A model generated the notes under the pieces. That model saw only the letters and a program-made list of their open reading frames with translations. It searched no databases and was not told the DNA's origin. The position numbers and the translations under genes were made by a program. Below are positions 33,001-44,804 of a stretch of 64,000 nt of DNA, one piece after another. Each line of letters opens with the position of its first letter. Within the stretch, counting starts at the first letter, position 1. Source of the stretch: Hirudo medicinalis (taxonomy: Eukaryota; Annelida; Clitellata; Hirudinida; Hirudinidae); NCBI GenBank assembly GCA_011800805.1, contig MPNW01000119.1:226392-290391 (forward strand), read 5' to 3'.

Positions 33001-36000
33001 AGTGACTTACAACAGGATCAACCAGTCCAAACTCCTCACCCTCAAGGTATTTTAAGACTTCCAATGACATTCGAATTGTTTGTTGAAAGTTTTTTAAAAA
33101 TGTGTATAATAATAATAACAATATCTAATATTAACTTACTGGATCCTTATTTGTACAGGGACACAAAGAATATTACCAAGCAGAGTTAGAATTGAACGAC
33201 AAGTTGAGAGTGTTTGCGGTGAATTGCAGTCTTTTGTATGGAGGATACAACTCTGTGCAGGCTCAACTGAAGATCAAATCAAAAAGAGGTAAGTGCTTGT
33301 GCTGAGGTATGTACAATATGTTAGCATAATTAATTAAGTCACGTTAACATTGGAGAATAAATTATGCAAATGAAGAGTACACCGAGATAGGAGGGGATGA
33401 AGAACTGCCACTGGGGGAGGAGTTTCAGGAGCATTTGAAGAGGTTCACGAAAACCGGCGAAAGGAAGCCGGAGAAAAGGCTCGAGTTGGTCAGGAAGTTG
33501 GTCACCCAACTTGCGTGAGTGCGAATTATTAATAACGGGAATTAATTGTTTAAGTAATTATTAAAATTAAGTATTTAATTAATATAATATTATTATACAA
33601 CATTTTACCAGCCAATTATACAACGTATTATTATGTGGACAAGATATTTCCTTCAGCATCTCTTGGGAGATGTATCCGAAGCTGACGTCGGAATCTCTGA
33701 GAATCGAGCAGGAGGAGTTGGACATCAGGAGTTTGCAGCTGTTGAGGGCAATCATACACAACGAGGAGAGGAAGCTTCCTGAGAACTGGGAAGAGGATCC
33801 ATCAGCCCACAGGAAGTTGGCACCAGCACTGCTCAACTTCCAAGACGATTGTTAAAATCTCATTATAAAATCTTAGTAGAAAAATCTTAATAATATATAT
33901 TAATAATATTAATTTATATTAATTATTTATTTATTAATTAATGATTAATATAAATCAAATTAATTACCATTACGCTCCTTTGAATAGACACCTGGTTTGG
34001 ATAAGAAGCATTCAGGTGGAGCTGAATGAAATGGAAGCTGTTAAGAAGGCCCTCCCACACCTGGCTCGACCATGTGACAGGGTGGCCAAGGAGGTTCTCG
34101 CATTTGTGTCCGTCATGCTTTTCAATGCCAACGAACCCGTGCAGGTATTTGGAATCTATAAATTTAAATATCTTTTGTCATAATTATTATTTATGTACTT
34201 GAAATAAAAGGGTATTCTTCATGTAGTTATAGTTACTATGTATTATTGGACTTAATATTCCTCTTGTTCTCAAGACATCTCTGCTGACGTATTTCTGGCA
34301 AACAAGAGAGGAAAGTTTCTTTGCTGCCATCAGAACAAGAATCCATTTATCTGCACTTGCTATCAAGGAAAAGTTAGGACCGCATTTCTTTAACGAGCTA
34401 CTTCCAATGCCGTCGATGCATGCATTCAATGACGTGCAATGAAACCCTGCATTCGTGCACCGTTACTTTCCACAGGAGATCCTTAGCAGCTCAGCAGAGA
34501 GCTCGTGCCAAGGAGGCATTATCGCAAACAAAGACGCTTCAAGCTGGGATGCTTGCAGGAAAGAATGCTCTGAAGGTTCTGTCAACAATTTGTTAATTGC
34601 CACGTTGTTGTTGTTGTTGATGTTGTTGTCGACACAAATGTTGGTGAATCTTTATTGACATTACAAAGGACTTATGTCATATCTTATATTATTGAATTAA
34701 AGCAAATTTTAATTAAACGTTATTGAGGGATGATGATGATTTTTTTTACTTTAGGAGATCCAAGCAGTTGACATGGCCATAAAAAGACAGAAATACTCTC
34801 AAGGGGTTGTCTTGTCCGACTAATTAGTGCCATTACGTTTAAATCTTTGTATTGTTTGCATTGATTGGTCTAAATCTTCATATTGTTTGCAGCATCGTTT
34901 GCATTGTTATTATTGCAATAATTTTTAACAAATTCTTGGACTTATCTTTAGAGGCAAGCCAGTCTGTCCACTCTGCAGAGTAAAACCGCAAAAAAGAAAA
35001 AGACGGATGAATCAAAATCGACATCAACAAAAGACAAAAGACAGAAGAGGTCTGTCTCCGAAGAAAACCTTCTGAACGCCGAGAAGACGCCGAAGGAAGA
35101 CAACACGAACAGATCCATTTCATCCGATTTGGAAGCTCACAAACCTCCGAGCGAGGGAAAAAATATTCCGAACGGCATCGCAAGTCTCAAACCGACCGAC
35201 GGGGCTATATTGGTTAATTTTTTGTCAAATATTTGTTTATCTTTATTGTGAAGTCGCATTTTGTTTTCTTTGTTGTCACATTTTTCAGAGTAAATCTGTT
35301 TGCTTTAAATTCAAATTCCCTTTTATTTGTGTTGTGGTTTTTTTCTTATTCAATTTTTTCTAAATGTCGGTTATGTTGCTTGCGAATGAAAATGGCCGAC
35401 GACGAACTACGTGCGAACTGTTGCATCTTTTGTGGATGCTAATGTTGCGGAAACAACAACGTATTTCAATTCAACTTTACATTCAATCATTCTTTAAAAC
35501 AAGCACACAACCATAGGAGTCAGCTGACTTGTTTAATAAATTCTTGTAGTGGTTAATTTGTAAATCTTACACAAAAAAAAGTTATAAAGTATTTAATATA
35601 GTAAATATATTATAGTAAATATATAAATAAGTAAGTAATAAAAGTATTAAACATTGCATTATTATGTAAGATTTTATAATTTGTAATAAACTGTCATTCA
35701 CGAAATGTCGTGGTTTTCATAAAACAAAACAGCAAGCAGATTCGGAGGATGAAAGGAGTCCCAAGCAACAAGAAGTCGTCAAAGAGGAAGATGACTTTGA
35801 AGATTTTGAGCAGAAGGACGACGGGTTCATAAAACTCGTGCTTTCGCTTCTTGCGAGGATGTGCGACGGGCAGCATGCAGGATTGCAGGTGGGCAGTTGA
35901 ATTCTGTTTGCTGTTACCCTCATTGATTCAACAAGAAACTGCATTCATTGGTGCAATTCTGTTGGTTAAGAATAATCAAACTTTTATTTCATTAAGCCAA

Positions 36001-37125
36001 GGTTTTATGTTATTGATTTGTGATGATATCAACAACAAGTATCATATGTGTATACATATATATATATGTATATACAGTATATATATATATATATATACAT
36101 TGTATATACATAAATGCAGATACCTATTGTAACAAACTCAAAACTTTATCAAAGGATTACTTGAGAGAGCAGCCGGATAATTTGAAATCATTCAACATCA
36201 TTGCTGAGACCGCTCAATTTGTCAACCTCGTTTACTCCAACATCACTGCACAAAACATCGATTTGTGCATCCAGCTCTTTGAGACTCTCAACGAGTTTAC
36301 AGTGGTACGAAACATACACTTTGCTTAACGACGAAGTACTGCACAGTACTTTATTTATCACTGTACGGGGTGTCACGTGTTGCCTCTTAAAGACTTTATA
36401 ACTCCAGGGCAACCAGCAGAACAGAAGCATGATGCTGAACAGCAAAGTTGTTGATTACGTCAACTTCATTCTCAGGGCTGCGGAGTTTAAAAACTGTGAT
36501 CCTCAGGATGTAATTGTTGCAGATATGTCATCGAGTTAACAGTTGTTAACTGTTTCTAACTGTTTCTTTCTTCACCATTGCTTAGGTGTTGACATTAAAA
36601 TTAACAATTGGCAACCTCATAATGTCCATGATTGAGGAGAACACACCGGAGAGTTTACTGGTGGCCAAGGTTGGTTGGTTGGATGATTGATTGATAATTA
36701 ATGGGAAATTAATAATTTCTAATTTATTTATATATTGCCATCTACGTTACACTCAGGATTATTGGATAATTTTGAACTTTCTCTTCAGGAAACAAAGGAC
36801 ACCCTGGACAAGGAGGCCCTGTACAGGTGCATGATGTCATGCTATGATGCATGCAGGGTACAAGGCTTTTTTCTTTAAAAATGTTTATTTATTTTGTTGT
36901 AATCTGGTGTTCCCTTTATAATATCCAGCCTGAAAGGTCAAAGGCCAAAACCTTGAAGGCAGTGAATAAGACCGATCCAGGTCATGCTCCTGCTGCACCT
37001 GCTCCTCCACTCGTACCCATTCCAAAGGAACCTCCAAAGGTTTTAGCTATCTTGCTGGATTTTTAATTAGATTGTTAAGCAATGAGTCTTTTAAGAAGTT
37101 ATTATCATATTCATTATTGTTATTG

Positions 37126-37189
<64 letters not shown>

Positions 37190-40100
37190 TATCATCATCA
37201 TCATTATTGCATTCCAGAAATTGGATCCAGAGATGAAAGAGCTACTGGATGAGACTGGTTTTGTTTACTACCTCATCATTGCTAGACTCTTTGATCTTGA
37301 CCCCAAGCTGAGCAAAAAAGAACGTCAGTGATGATGATGATTGCTTTTTGGATAGATTTTATTTGAATTTAAATGATTTTATGGAATGATTTATAAGTTC
37401 ATATTTCATCTACAGCACCTCGATGTGTGATTGTGCAGTTAATGTTCTGATAAATGATTTTCTTGTTCATGACTGCAATAACTGGTCATTTAAACGATTT
37501 ACTAGAAATAATGATTTTATAATTTGTCTTGTCTTAAGCATTATTCTGTAAATGTAAAACAGAGCTGAACATGCCACCTACTCAGTTGGAGGCCTTCAAT
37601 TACTACAAGAAGAACACCATGTCCATTGAAGTCATCAAGGATGACTGCCTTCAGAAGATCAATTTTAGAGTCAAGAACAAGGTTTTTACTCATTCTGCTG
37701 CAACATCATCACAACAGCATCTTTAATGTGTCTGATTTGTTTGTAATAAAAACCTTATTATTACAAAATAGTCTGCTTGTGTGTAGAACAACTCACAAAT
37801 CATTATTTTACCAAGCAGCAGACTAAGTGGCTCTGAAATTGAATCATTAATTACAGCTTAATTACGAGTAGATCATCTTTTCTTTAACTCAGATCATCTG
37901 CTGATGATTTAAATAATGTATTTAAACCACTTCACCTCCATTGTCTGCCATCATCAATGCAAAATTAATGTCATGTTGCAGCAGCTTAATTGATTACCAG
38001 TTAATTGATTATCAGTTTAAATGATTACCAGCTTCATTGATTACCAGCTAAATTGATTATAAGTTTAAATGATTACCAGCTTAAATGATTACCAGTTAAT
38101 TGATTACCAGTTTAAATGATTCTCCTTCGAAGAACGTCCTAAGGGAGGAGGTGAAGGAGAAGATGATCTGGAATGTCGACAGGTCGTCGCCTAGCAACAA
38201 GATCAGGGACATGATGAAGTGGTCCAAGGACATCCTCAAGGATATTTATTATCAGCGAAGAATCCTCTCCAATCCTTTTGCCACTTTTTTCACCAAGCAA
38301 TGGCAGGCCTTTTAAAAATTAATTTCAATAAATGATTACCAATCCGTCGAGCTCGTCGGTGGGAGCGGCGATCCGATAACGTGTTTTTATATTTATGCCG
38401 TCGTTGTAACCATGGTGACAAAACATTAATTAATTTGTGTAATTAAGTTTATATTGATTTAGTTTATGTTGTATTTAGAATCTTTCTAAGGTATCACTGT
38501 GGCAGATAATTAAGGCTATGGCATCCCACACCACATCCTTAGAAATACTCTGCTCGATCGTTCAATTCTATTCATTGAATAGTCGCTCAATTTGCTCAAT
38601 AAACTTACTAGTTAACTCACCAGTTTGTGGACACCCAGTTTATTTCACCATGTTTGGAAATTTGTTGCATGAAAACTCGGTCATAAAACAGATAAACATC
38701 ATCTGAATCTGATAAGTCAAGTTATGAGAATTAACAGTAACTACTGGAATTTTAATGAAGGGTGCTATGGAATCAGATCGTGATCATGTTGAGTGTCGCC
38801 ATCAACGTGCTCATGTTGGTCACTTGGAATGCTCATTCGTCCCTTGAAGATGTCCACGTCCCAAAGAATTCTACTTCTGTTCCAAAATCTCTCTATGAGT
38901 TTGTTTTTAATTCATTGTGCTAATTAGTACTGATTAGTATTAAATTCATAGGTATGTATTATTTATTATTAATTATTTATTTATTAATATTATTATTAAT
39001 ATACTGATTCCATGATAAGGTCTTTTGATATCCAGCTTGTAAAAGAAAGTGTTGAATGTGCACAAGATAATTATCCCACGTGATGTCTCACTTTATTGGA
39101 GCTTATGACATACATATACAATTACATAATGTACTTGTAATTCCTTCAAGTCCATTGCCAAAGATCAACTTGGAACAATATGATGTCATTGTCCTTGTCC
39201 TTGGTATATTACACAATGTTTTCTGTGGCATTGTCCTCATCACCTACTTCCTCTCAAATCATCCAACACTTCCAAAGATTTCTGTCGTTGGAGAAAAAAT
39301 CAGGTGACTAATAGTAGTAATAATAATAATAACAATTACGAAGCAATTATTGTTAATAACTATTATTGAACTTGATATCAAGAAATTCAAGAGATTAATT
39401 GTTATTAACTTCTGGATTAACATCACATATTAGCCTATGCGAGTTCGACAATTATTGATCACTTTCACACAGGCAAATCTGTTCGAGGAGCAAAAGCGAA
39501 GACGAGGAGGAAGAAAAAACTCACCAATCAAAACTGGAGGTTCACTTCTTCAGCTTCACAACGTTCTATTATTTGGTGAGTTTTAATTTTGAATTTAATA
39601 ACTGTGCTTGTTGATAACCGTGGTTGTTGATAACCGTGGCTGTTGATAACTGATATTGCTTTCAACAGTGCCCAATGCATCCATGCACCACGAACATGTT
39701 CGTGCAATGATGGCTTAAAGACATCACTTCAGCAATGATTTTGTTTTTAGCTTTTCCTCGGCCTGTCTGTGCTCGGCACCATCTTCAAGGGGTATTTCTT
39801 TGCCTTCCACCTGCTGAACATTGTCAACAACAACCAGCTACTCAAGGGAGTCATCCAAGCTGTCACACAGAATGGTGATGTCGTTACATGATTACAATAT
39901 AGCAGAGGACAGTTTCTTTATTGTTAATAAATGCCAGATGAGTTTGAAGTCCTAGAGAATTTGATGTGGAATTATGCATTTACAATAAATGAGTGTTTTA
40001 ATATTGCTATTGCTATTCGTCAAATAACTTTTGGTGATATTTAAGTGCAATTGTTAACTTATTACAACTGCAGTGTTATTGCGAATTGTTTTAAGGAAAG

Positions 40101-42463
40101 TCGTTGCTATGGGTGGCAGTGCTTGGATTTGTGGTTTTCTACCTGTATGGACTCATCAGTTTTGCTCTGCTAAGGAGCTCTTTTGATCCCGATAACGATC
40201 TCTATTGCGCCACTCTTTGGCAGTGTACCGTCACCGTCATCAGATATGGACTTGTTGGACAGATATTTGATGTAAGAAATATTTTAACACTTCATTGCAT
40301 TGTTTATCATTCTATACTAATGTCATTGTGATTAAATTCATTCTCATTATATGTACCTTATTTTCAGTACAAATTATTTAAAGTCAATTTATTGCTCACA
40401 TCACGAACTTTCTTTTCCACAGAAACTGAACAACCATCCTGCTGAAAACACGTTCTCAAAGTTTGGGATACTCGTCGTTTTCCATCTCTCGTTCTTCATT
40501 TTCATCACCACCATCGGACTCAACATCATTTTCGGCATCATCGTCGACACCTTCTCCGAGCTCAGGGATCTCAAGGTGATGCTCGTGTGAATGAAACGAT
40601 GGATCGAGAAGTTTGATTTTAATTACGTCGTTTTCAGTGGACGGCCGAAAGGGACATGAGAGACACTTGTTTTATTTGCAGCAGAGGAAGTTACGACTTC
40701 GAGCATCACGGCATGGTTGGCTTTCTGTTAGCTCTGATGTCGGTCGAGTGTTAGATTTTAGTCGCCTCGTAACGATTGCAACTCGTCGAATGGTCGTTAA
40801 TTAGTTTCGTTAAAGTTTAACTCGGCTGCACGGACGAGTCATTTTCACTTCTTGTGCATCGAGCTCGCTAAAGAATTGAGATTTACGTTGTGTGCATTTT
40901 GAATGCTCGACACTTTTCAAGGGTTTCGACCATCACATTAATTACGAGCACGACATCTGGGCTTACATATTCTTCTTCATCCACCTCCACGACACCAAGC
41001 AATGTGATTACACCTCCCTTGAACTCTACATATTCAGACTGGTGATCTTTTTGATACATTTACGATTTATTTATAAAATATCAATTTATCTCTAAATCAC
41101 AGATTATTATTACGAGCATTTTTAGGCAGCATTTTTTTTATGAATGACTTAAACCACAATATTTGATTGCCAGCTCACCCAGGAGAAGTTTGACTTCTTC
41201 CCACTGAACAGAGCTCTCTCGCTCAGCGTCATGGACGAGGGTTCGACTGACTCGAAGATCGACGATCTTCTGCATTACGTCATCTCCATGGTGGACAGAC
41301 AGAGAGAAGAGGCAAGATTTAACAATGCTACCAAATTTTAATGTAATAAATATTCTTGACTTGAAAAATGCCTTTGACTGCATAACGTGAGGTTGTGTTG
41401 TTTCACAACTGTTTGATAGGAACTGCTTATGAGGTGAGGATGAATATCTCACTTATTGCGAGTGGGATGAGTTCAAGGCATTACTTCGAATTTGGTTTTA
41501 ATGCCTTAAATTGCCTTCTTATTTGGTTGTAATGATTGTAATAATTAAAATCGAATATTATATAGGATCAGAAGTCTTTGAACTACGTGGTGCTTCAATG
41601 CTTTATTAAGAGTGAAATAAGATGAATAACTTAAATATTTTGATCAACAGGATGCTAAAACAAAGAGAGAGGAAGAGAGGCAGAAGCAACTGAGATGGAG
41701 AGAAGAGAACAGAAGTGCCCTTCTCCAGATTGGGAGGAGTCAAAGTGACCCTGGAGATGAGGATCAGGGATCTTCTGGTGACAAGCAGCAATCAAGAAAA
41801 CTCAAACGCACTAAGATGCACCATTCGCATGATTTCACCCTGTTTCAAGATAAATCGAGGGACAGTGCTGACAAATTTCAGGATGATTTTGATGAAGCGC
41901 CTGCCAGGGAAGATTCCCAATTTGGATCTCCTTATGGGTATTTAAAGTCCTGTTGAGTCTGATTTATAAATTTGTTTGCTTTCCATGTCTTGCAAAATTG
42001 ATTGAGAAATTGGTCTTTAGTTTGATCCATTTACTGCAGATCAGACATCAAATCTCCGCAAGACAAATGGCAAGTTGAACCTCCGGATTACGATGGCGAA
42101 GGAAACTATCCTGCGGTGACCACTCTGGACTCAAGATCTTCCTCCATAATTGCCCCAGTTGACTTTCAAGAAGACTATGATGGCAGAGAACTACTTCACT
42201 TTAAACTGGAAAAGGCTGCTTCAAGAAGGTCTGATGTCAGCAGTCGTCATAGCGATCTTGACAGGATGTCTTCAATTGAAGAAGACCAAGGTCCCTTACT
42301 CCAGTCACCCAGGGGGAGCAGTAGAAGTGGCAGCATTCACAGGGCCACTCCAACTATTGATAATAATGGAGAGACTCTGTTGGCAGATCCATTTCAAGTT
42401 AGGCGCGTCAGTAGCGGGAGGCTTTCTGACCAACTCTCACATTTTTCATCAACAGATGTCTAA
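21065..42463 (+). CDS. ITPR-like: Divergent inositol 1,4,5-trisphosphate receptor-like channel (about 50 exons)
   Basis: Predicted ER cation channel of the IP3R/RyR superfamily. Exon 1 (21065-21146, MSDFLCFGDFISLYCEE) matches the IP3R N-terminus. The next exons give the Ins145 suppressor region (NRYKLNKKYRKLL, about 21490; QHGKRVRYGEIIQL, about 21700), MIR/beta-trefoil exons to about 24500, the RIH/armadillo part (KKRQKLMRNL at about 25340; SRKNALYFAKYIDFF at about 25650), a long solenoid with RIH-associated exons (about 36150-36850), and a six-helix pore region (about 38110-40590). S6 is well conserved (GLNIIFGIIVDTFSELR, about 40515-40570) and is followed by the family's C2H2 finger split over two exons (CFIC at about 40675; HHINYEHDIWAY at about 40930). 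An acidic/Ser-rich tail ends at TAA 42461-42463; its junction near 41310 appears to use a GC-AG intron. The IP3-contact loop and the GGGVGD filter of vertebrate IP3Rs are both replaced (see findings). A few exon joins, e.g. 33840-33985, could not be phased. Confidence 0.88.
22834..22912. repeat. AT-rich trinucleotide microsatellite
   Basis: A run of (AAT)n, a short AT-rich spacer and a (GTT/ATT)n run that is nearly its complement, in an intron of the IP3R-like gene. The arms could fold into a hairpin. Confidence 0.8.
31640..31865 (+). repeat. Dispersed repeat, LINE 3'-UTR-like copy
   Basis: Intronic segment of the IP3R-like gene that aligns with the reverse complement of 45430-45610 through several blocks: tgagtgcctt, a TATA-like stretch before gcccctayccgag, cgaacacgacacattac, and caggaacgcaaccc or its close variant. 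At the other site the sequence follows a decayed LINE reverse transcriptase, so this is probably a strongly 5'-truncated copy of the same LINE family or a SINE sharing its tail. Confidence 0.7.
36046..36113. repeat. TA-rich microsatellite
   Basis: Imperfect (TA)n with interspersed TG/CA, in an intron of the IP3R-like gene just before the exon beginning near 36150. Able to form a palindromic hairpin. Confidence 0.85.
37116..37206. repeat. ATT/ATC trinucleotide microsatellite
   Basis: (TTA)n passing into (TCA)n, ending about 12 bases before the splice acceptor of the exon that begins KLDPEMKELL in the IP3R-like gene. It replaces the usual polypyrimidine tract region. Confidence 0.85.
37983..38120 (+). 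repeat. 15-16-bp minisatellite abutting a splice acceptor
   Basis: About nine imperfect copies of a unit like TTAAATGATTACCAG, in the intron directly upstream of the exon encoding NVLREEVKEKMIWNVD in the IP3R-like gene. Most copies end in CAG, resembling a 3' splice site, and contain a branch-point-like TTAAT or TGAT. The last copy merges into the real acceptor region. Confidence 0.85.
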
Positions 42464-42583
42464 CATTTACTCATTTCTAAATCGACTCTTGATTTGCTCG
42501 TTAATGCACTTTTCAATTGTGTTTTTGATGTTCTGTGTCTTGATAGATTTTTCGATGTTTTGGCACAATTATACATTTGCTAT

Positions 42584-42589
42584 AATAAA
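42584..42589 (+). terminator. Polyadenylation signal AATAAA of the IP3R-like gene
   Basis: A canonical AATAAA lies about 120 bases downstream of the stop codon at 42463 in the same orientation. This supports that stop as the true end of the gene and makes the Ser-rich tail the terminal exon. Confidence 0.6.
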
Positions 42590-42940
42590 ACCATCTGCTA
42601 GCAATTAAGATTACAAGATTTTCACAAAGGAACATCCCTTGATTGTAAACCCGAAGTTGTGCGAGGCGGATGATAAACTCCAACCATGAATAGGCTTTTT
42701 GGCGGCAGCCGGTTTTGTGATATTCACCTTACTAACGACAAATTTCGCAATAAATTGTATCATCGTGTTTAGGAATTTGCCATCGATTTTAATTACATGA
42801 TTGGTGGAATAAGTTGGCATTTCGTCAGTTTTTGTACAACTTATTTCTCATCATAGTTCACCAATTTCTCGAATTCTGATTATTACAGCGTTCATAAAGA
42901 AATGCGAAATAAATCACATCACGGTCTTCAGAGCTTTAAG

Positions 42941-43074
42941 CAAGGTCGTCATTTCAGCTTTTTCCGAGGGAGCGGACCCTCGCTCAACCTGATGAGATTA
43001 ACTTTTTTTATGACATCTCACCATAAGTCGGAGGAGAAGCAGCAGGAGTCAGGGGACCCCCAATGACGTCCCTT
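42941..43074 (-). mobile_element. MITE copy 2 upstream of the bZIP gene
   Basis: The reverse complement aligns with the MITE at 20138-20275 along its length. It starts AAGGGACGTCATTG and ends AAATGACGACCTTG, and shares the interior blocks catcwgrttgagcg and ggaaaaagctgaaat or close variants. No clear target-site duplication remains. The arm nearest the bZIP gene carries TGACGTCC (43064-43071), close to the CRE TGACGTCA. Confidence 0.75.
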
Positions 43075-43143
43075 AATTATGGTTTCGATGGACATCGCGA
43101 CAATCCACTTAACCTCGATCTCAATTGATGTTCATTCCTTTGC

Positions 43144-43151
43144 TATAAAAG
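43144..43151 (+). promoter_or_regulatory. TATA box of the bZIP gene
   Basis: A canonical TATAAAAG. Downstream are two E-boxes CAGCTG (43250-43255 and 43261-43266) and a GT donor-like site near 43327, suggesting a 5' UTR exon from about 43175 to 43326 spliced towards the first coding exon at 43458. The MITE ends 69 bases upstream of this box. Confidence 0.55.
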
Positions 43152-43457
43152 CCATCGGTTATAAATTAAGACTTTCAAAAGGATTAATTTTCGGACCGGC
43201 TCGCATGCATGTAGCGTTAGAGCTTTGCGTAAGAGTTTTAGCTGAGTTTCAGCTGCGCCTCAGCTGCTTGTCAGTTAGATTGTGTCGATAGTGAAAGCTG
43301 CAAAAGGTTTTGGAATAACCCAAAGAGGTCAGTAATTTTCCGTAGTTTAGGAGAGAAGTTGAGATCTTGGTTTAACAATTATTTAACTTGGTTCAATCGA
43401 ACAGGTTAGCGTTGAAGATTTTATGTAATGAAATTAAAGATAAAGCCGATAAGAGAT

Positions 43458-43997
43458 ATGAGTTTTCACGAAATGGTTAGTACTTACGTGACATCGAAAA
43501 GCCTCGAAAATACAATGGATTGATGAGGGTTTGTTATATCGTAGATTCTAACATCAGCTGGCGAAGAATGGTAAATGTACTTCAAATTTATACCAGAAAA
43601 CAGACTAAAATGACAAATTATTTCAAAGGCGTTTAGAGGACGAACTTCATGAAAGAGAAATATCGCTTGAGATTAACAGGTAATCTGCTTGAAACAAACA
43701 AGCTATTTATTTAATTTTATAATGATTTGCACTTATAAGGAACGCAGCTTCTAGGAGTAGAGACAAGAAGAAAAGGTTCGTGGAAAAAATGAAATCAAAA
43801 GCCAAGGATTTGATTGAGAATAACGAAAAGATACGAGTAAGTTACTGTTGCCATTTTGAGTTAAAATCAGTATTCAATGAATCAACATTTTTCAGGCAGA
43901 ATTGCAACAAGTGCAAAGTGAAATCTTACAGCAAAAGAAAATCTTATATCAGCATCGCATTTGTTGCCATGTGGAAACCAGCCATTCGAAATTTTGA
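43458..43997 (+). CDS. Miniature ATF/JDP2-like bZIP transcription factor (5 coding exons, about 97 aa)
   Basis: Five coding exons with compatible phases: 43458-43475 (MSFHEM); about 43545-43570 (ILTSAGEEW); about 43629-43679; about 43741-43836; about 43897-43997, ending TGA 43995-43997. The basic-region core NAASRSRDKKKR has the bZIP N-x2-A-S-R-x-R signature (N-x7-R). A heptad region (MKSKAKDLIENNEKIRAELQ) follows, and the end LYQHRICCHVETS resembles the H-R-x-x-C-x-V ending after the zipper of JDP2/ATF3. Such proteins dimerise and bind TRE/CRE sites in the nucleus. The residues before the core (DELHEREISLEIN) are acidic or neutral, whereas typical ATF members have an Arg/Lys cluster there. 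There is no transactivation domain, so a repressor or dimer-modulating role is inferred. Additional 5' exons cannot be excluded. Confidence 0.75.
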
Positions 43998-44804
43998 TCA
44001 TAATTTTATTCCAAGCATGATTCATTTCAGGCAATCCAAAGGTGTACTTTTCCAAGTCTTTGTTACTAATGCTTTTAATAATGCACTGCCTCAAGCATCT
44101 TTATGATAGATGATTATTAAAATAACCAAATGCTATGCTTTTGAGCAAGTCTATCTAAGCAACTTTAAATTAATCACTTCAGTTGAAAATTTGATGATCA
44201 CAGTCATCCCACTGAACCAACTATCTGGATTTTAGAGCCAAATATTTTGCAATTTCTTTTCACTCTTCCTTATATATAATCTTCTCCATAATTTTTATTC
44301 ATAAAAATAATTTTGAGGTGTTTAGAGTTTAACAATCAAATGTGCAAGCCATCTCAGTCATTCTCAGATGATGAGCAAAGAGATAAAAATTTTGCCAGTT
44401 TAAAAAGTTCACTATACTGGAAAACCTGTAATCTAGAACCAGACAATATTTAATATTTGAGTGAGAAATATTAATGCATTTAAATTTGTCGGAAGTTTCT
44501 AAACAATCAACATTTTCTATGAAATCCTGTGGATGCAACATTCTCCTGTCCAATGCTTCTGGATAAGACATGGGAATGAGGGATTACAATTACATATTTA
44601 GAGCATCAATACAAAATCACTTTTAGTGCAGTCACAAATTTTTAATTTCTTCCACCAAGACCTATTTATCACATTTCGAACTTATTGTCACACTAAACCA
44701 ACCTTGGTGCCTACCAAAAAATTAGCAAATAGATTTGTATGTCATGCAAAAAACTATTGATTTTTCACCAAAATAATAAAATTAGGCAAAAATAGAAATC
44801 CCAT

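Noticed and set aside
42611..42820. 70-codon minus-strand open frame between the IP3R-like and bZIP genes
   Set aside because: It starts soon after a stop, has no recognisable domain, sits in the 3' flank of another gene and shows no splice or promoter support; likely chance.
44329..44571. 80-codon minus-strand open frame
   Set aside because: Falls in the probable 3' UTR of the RING ligase, with no recognisable domain.
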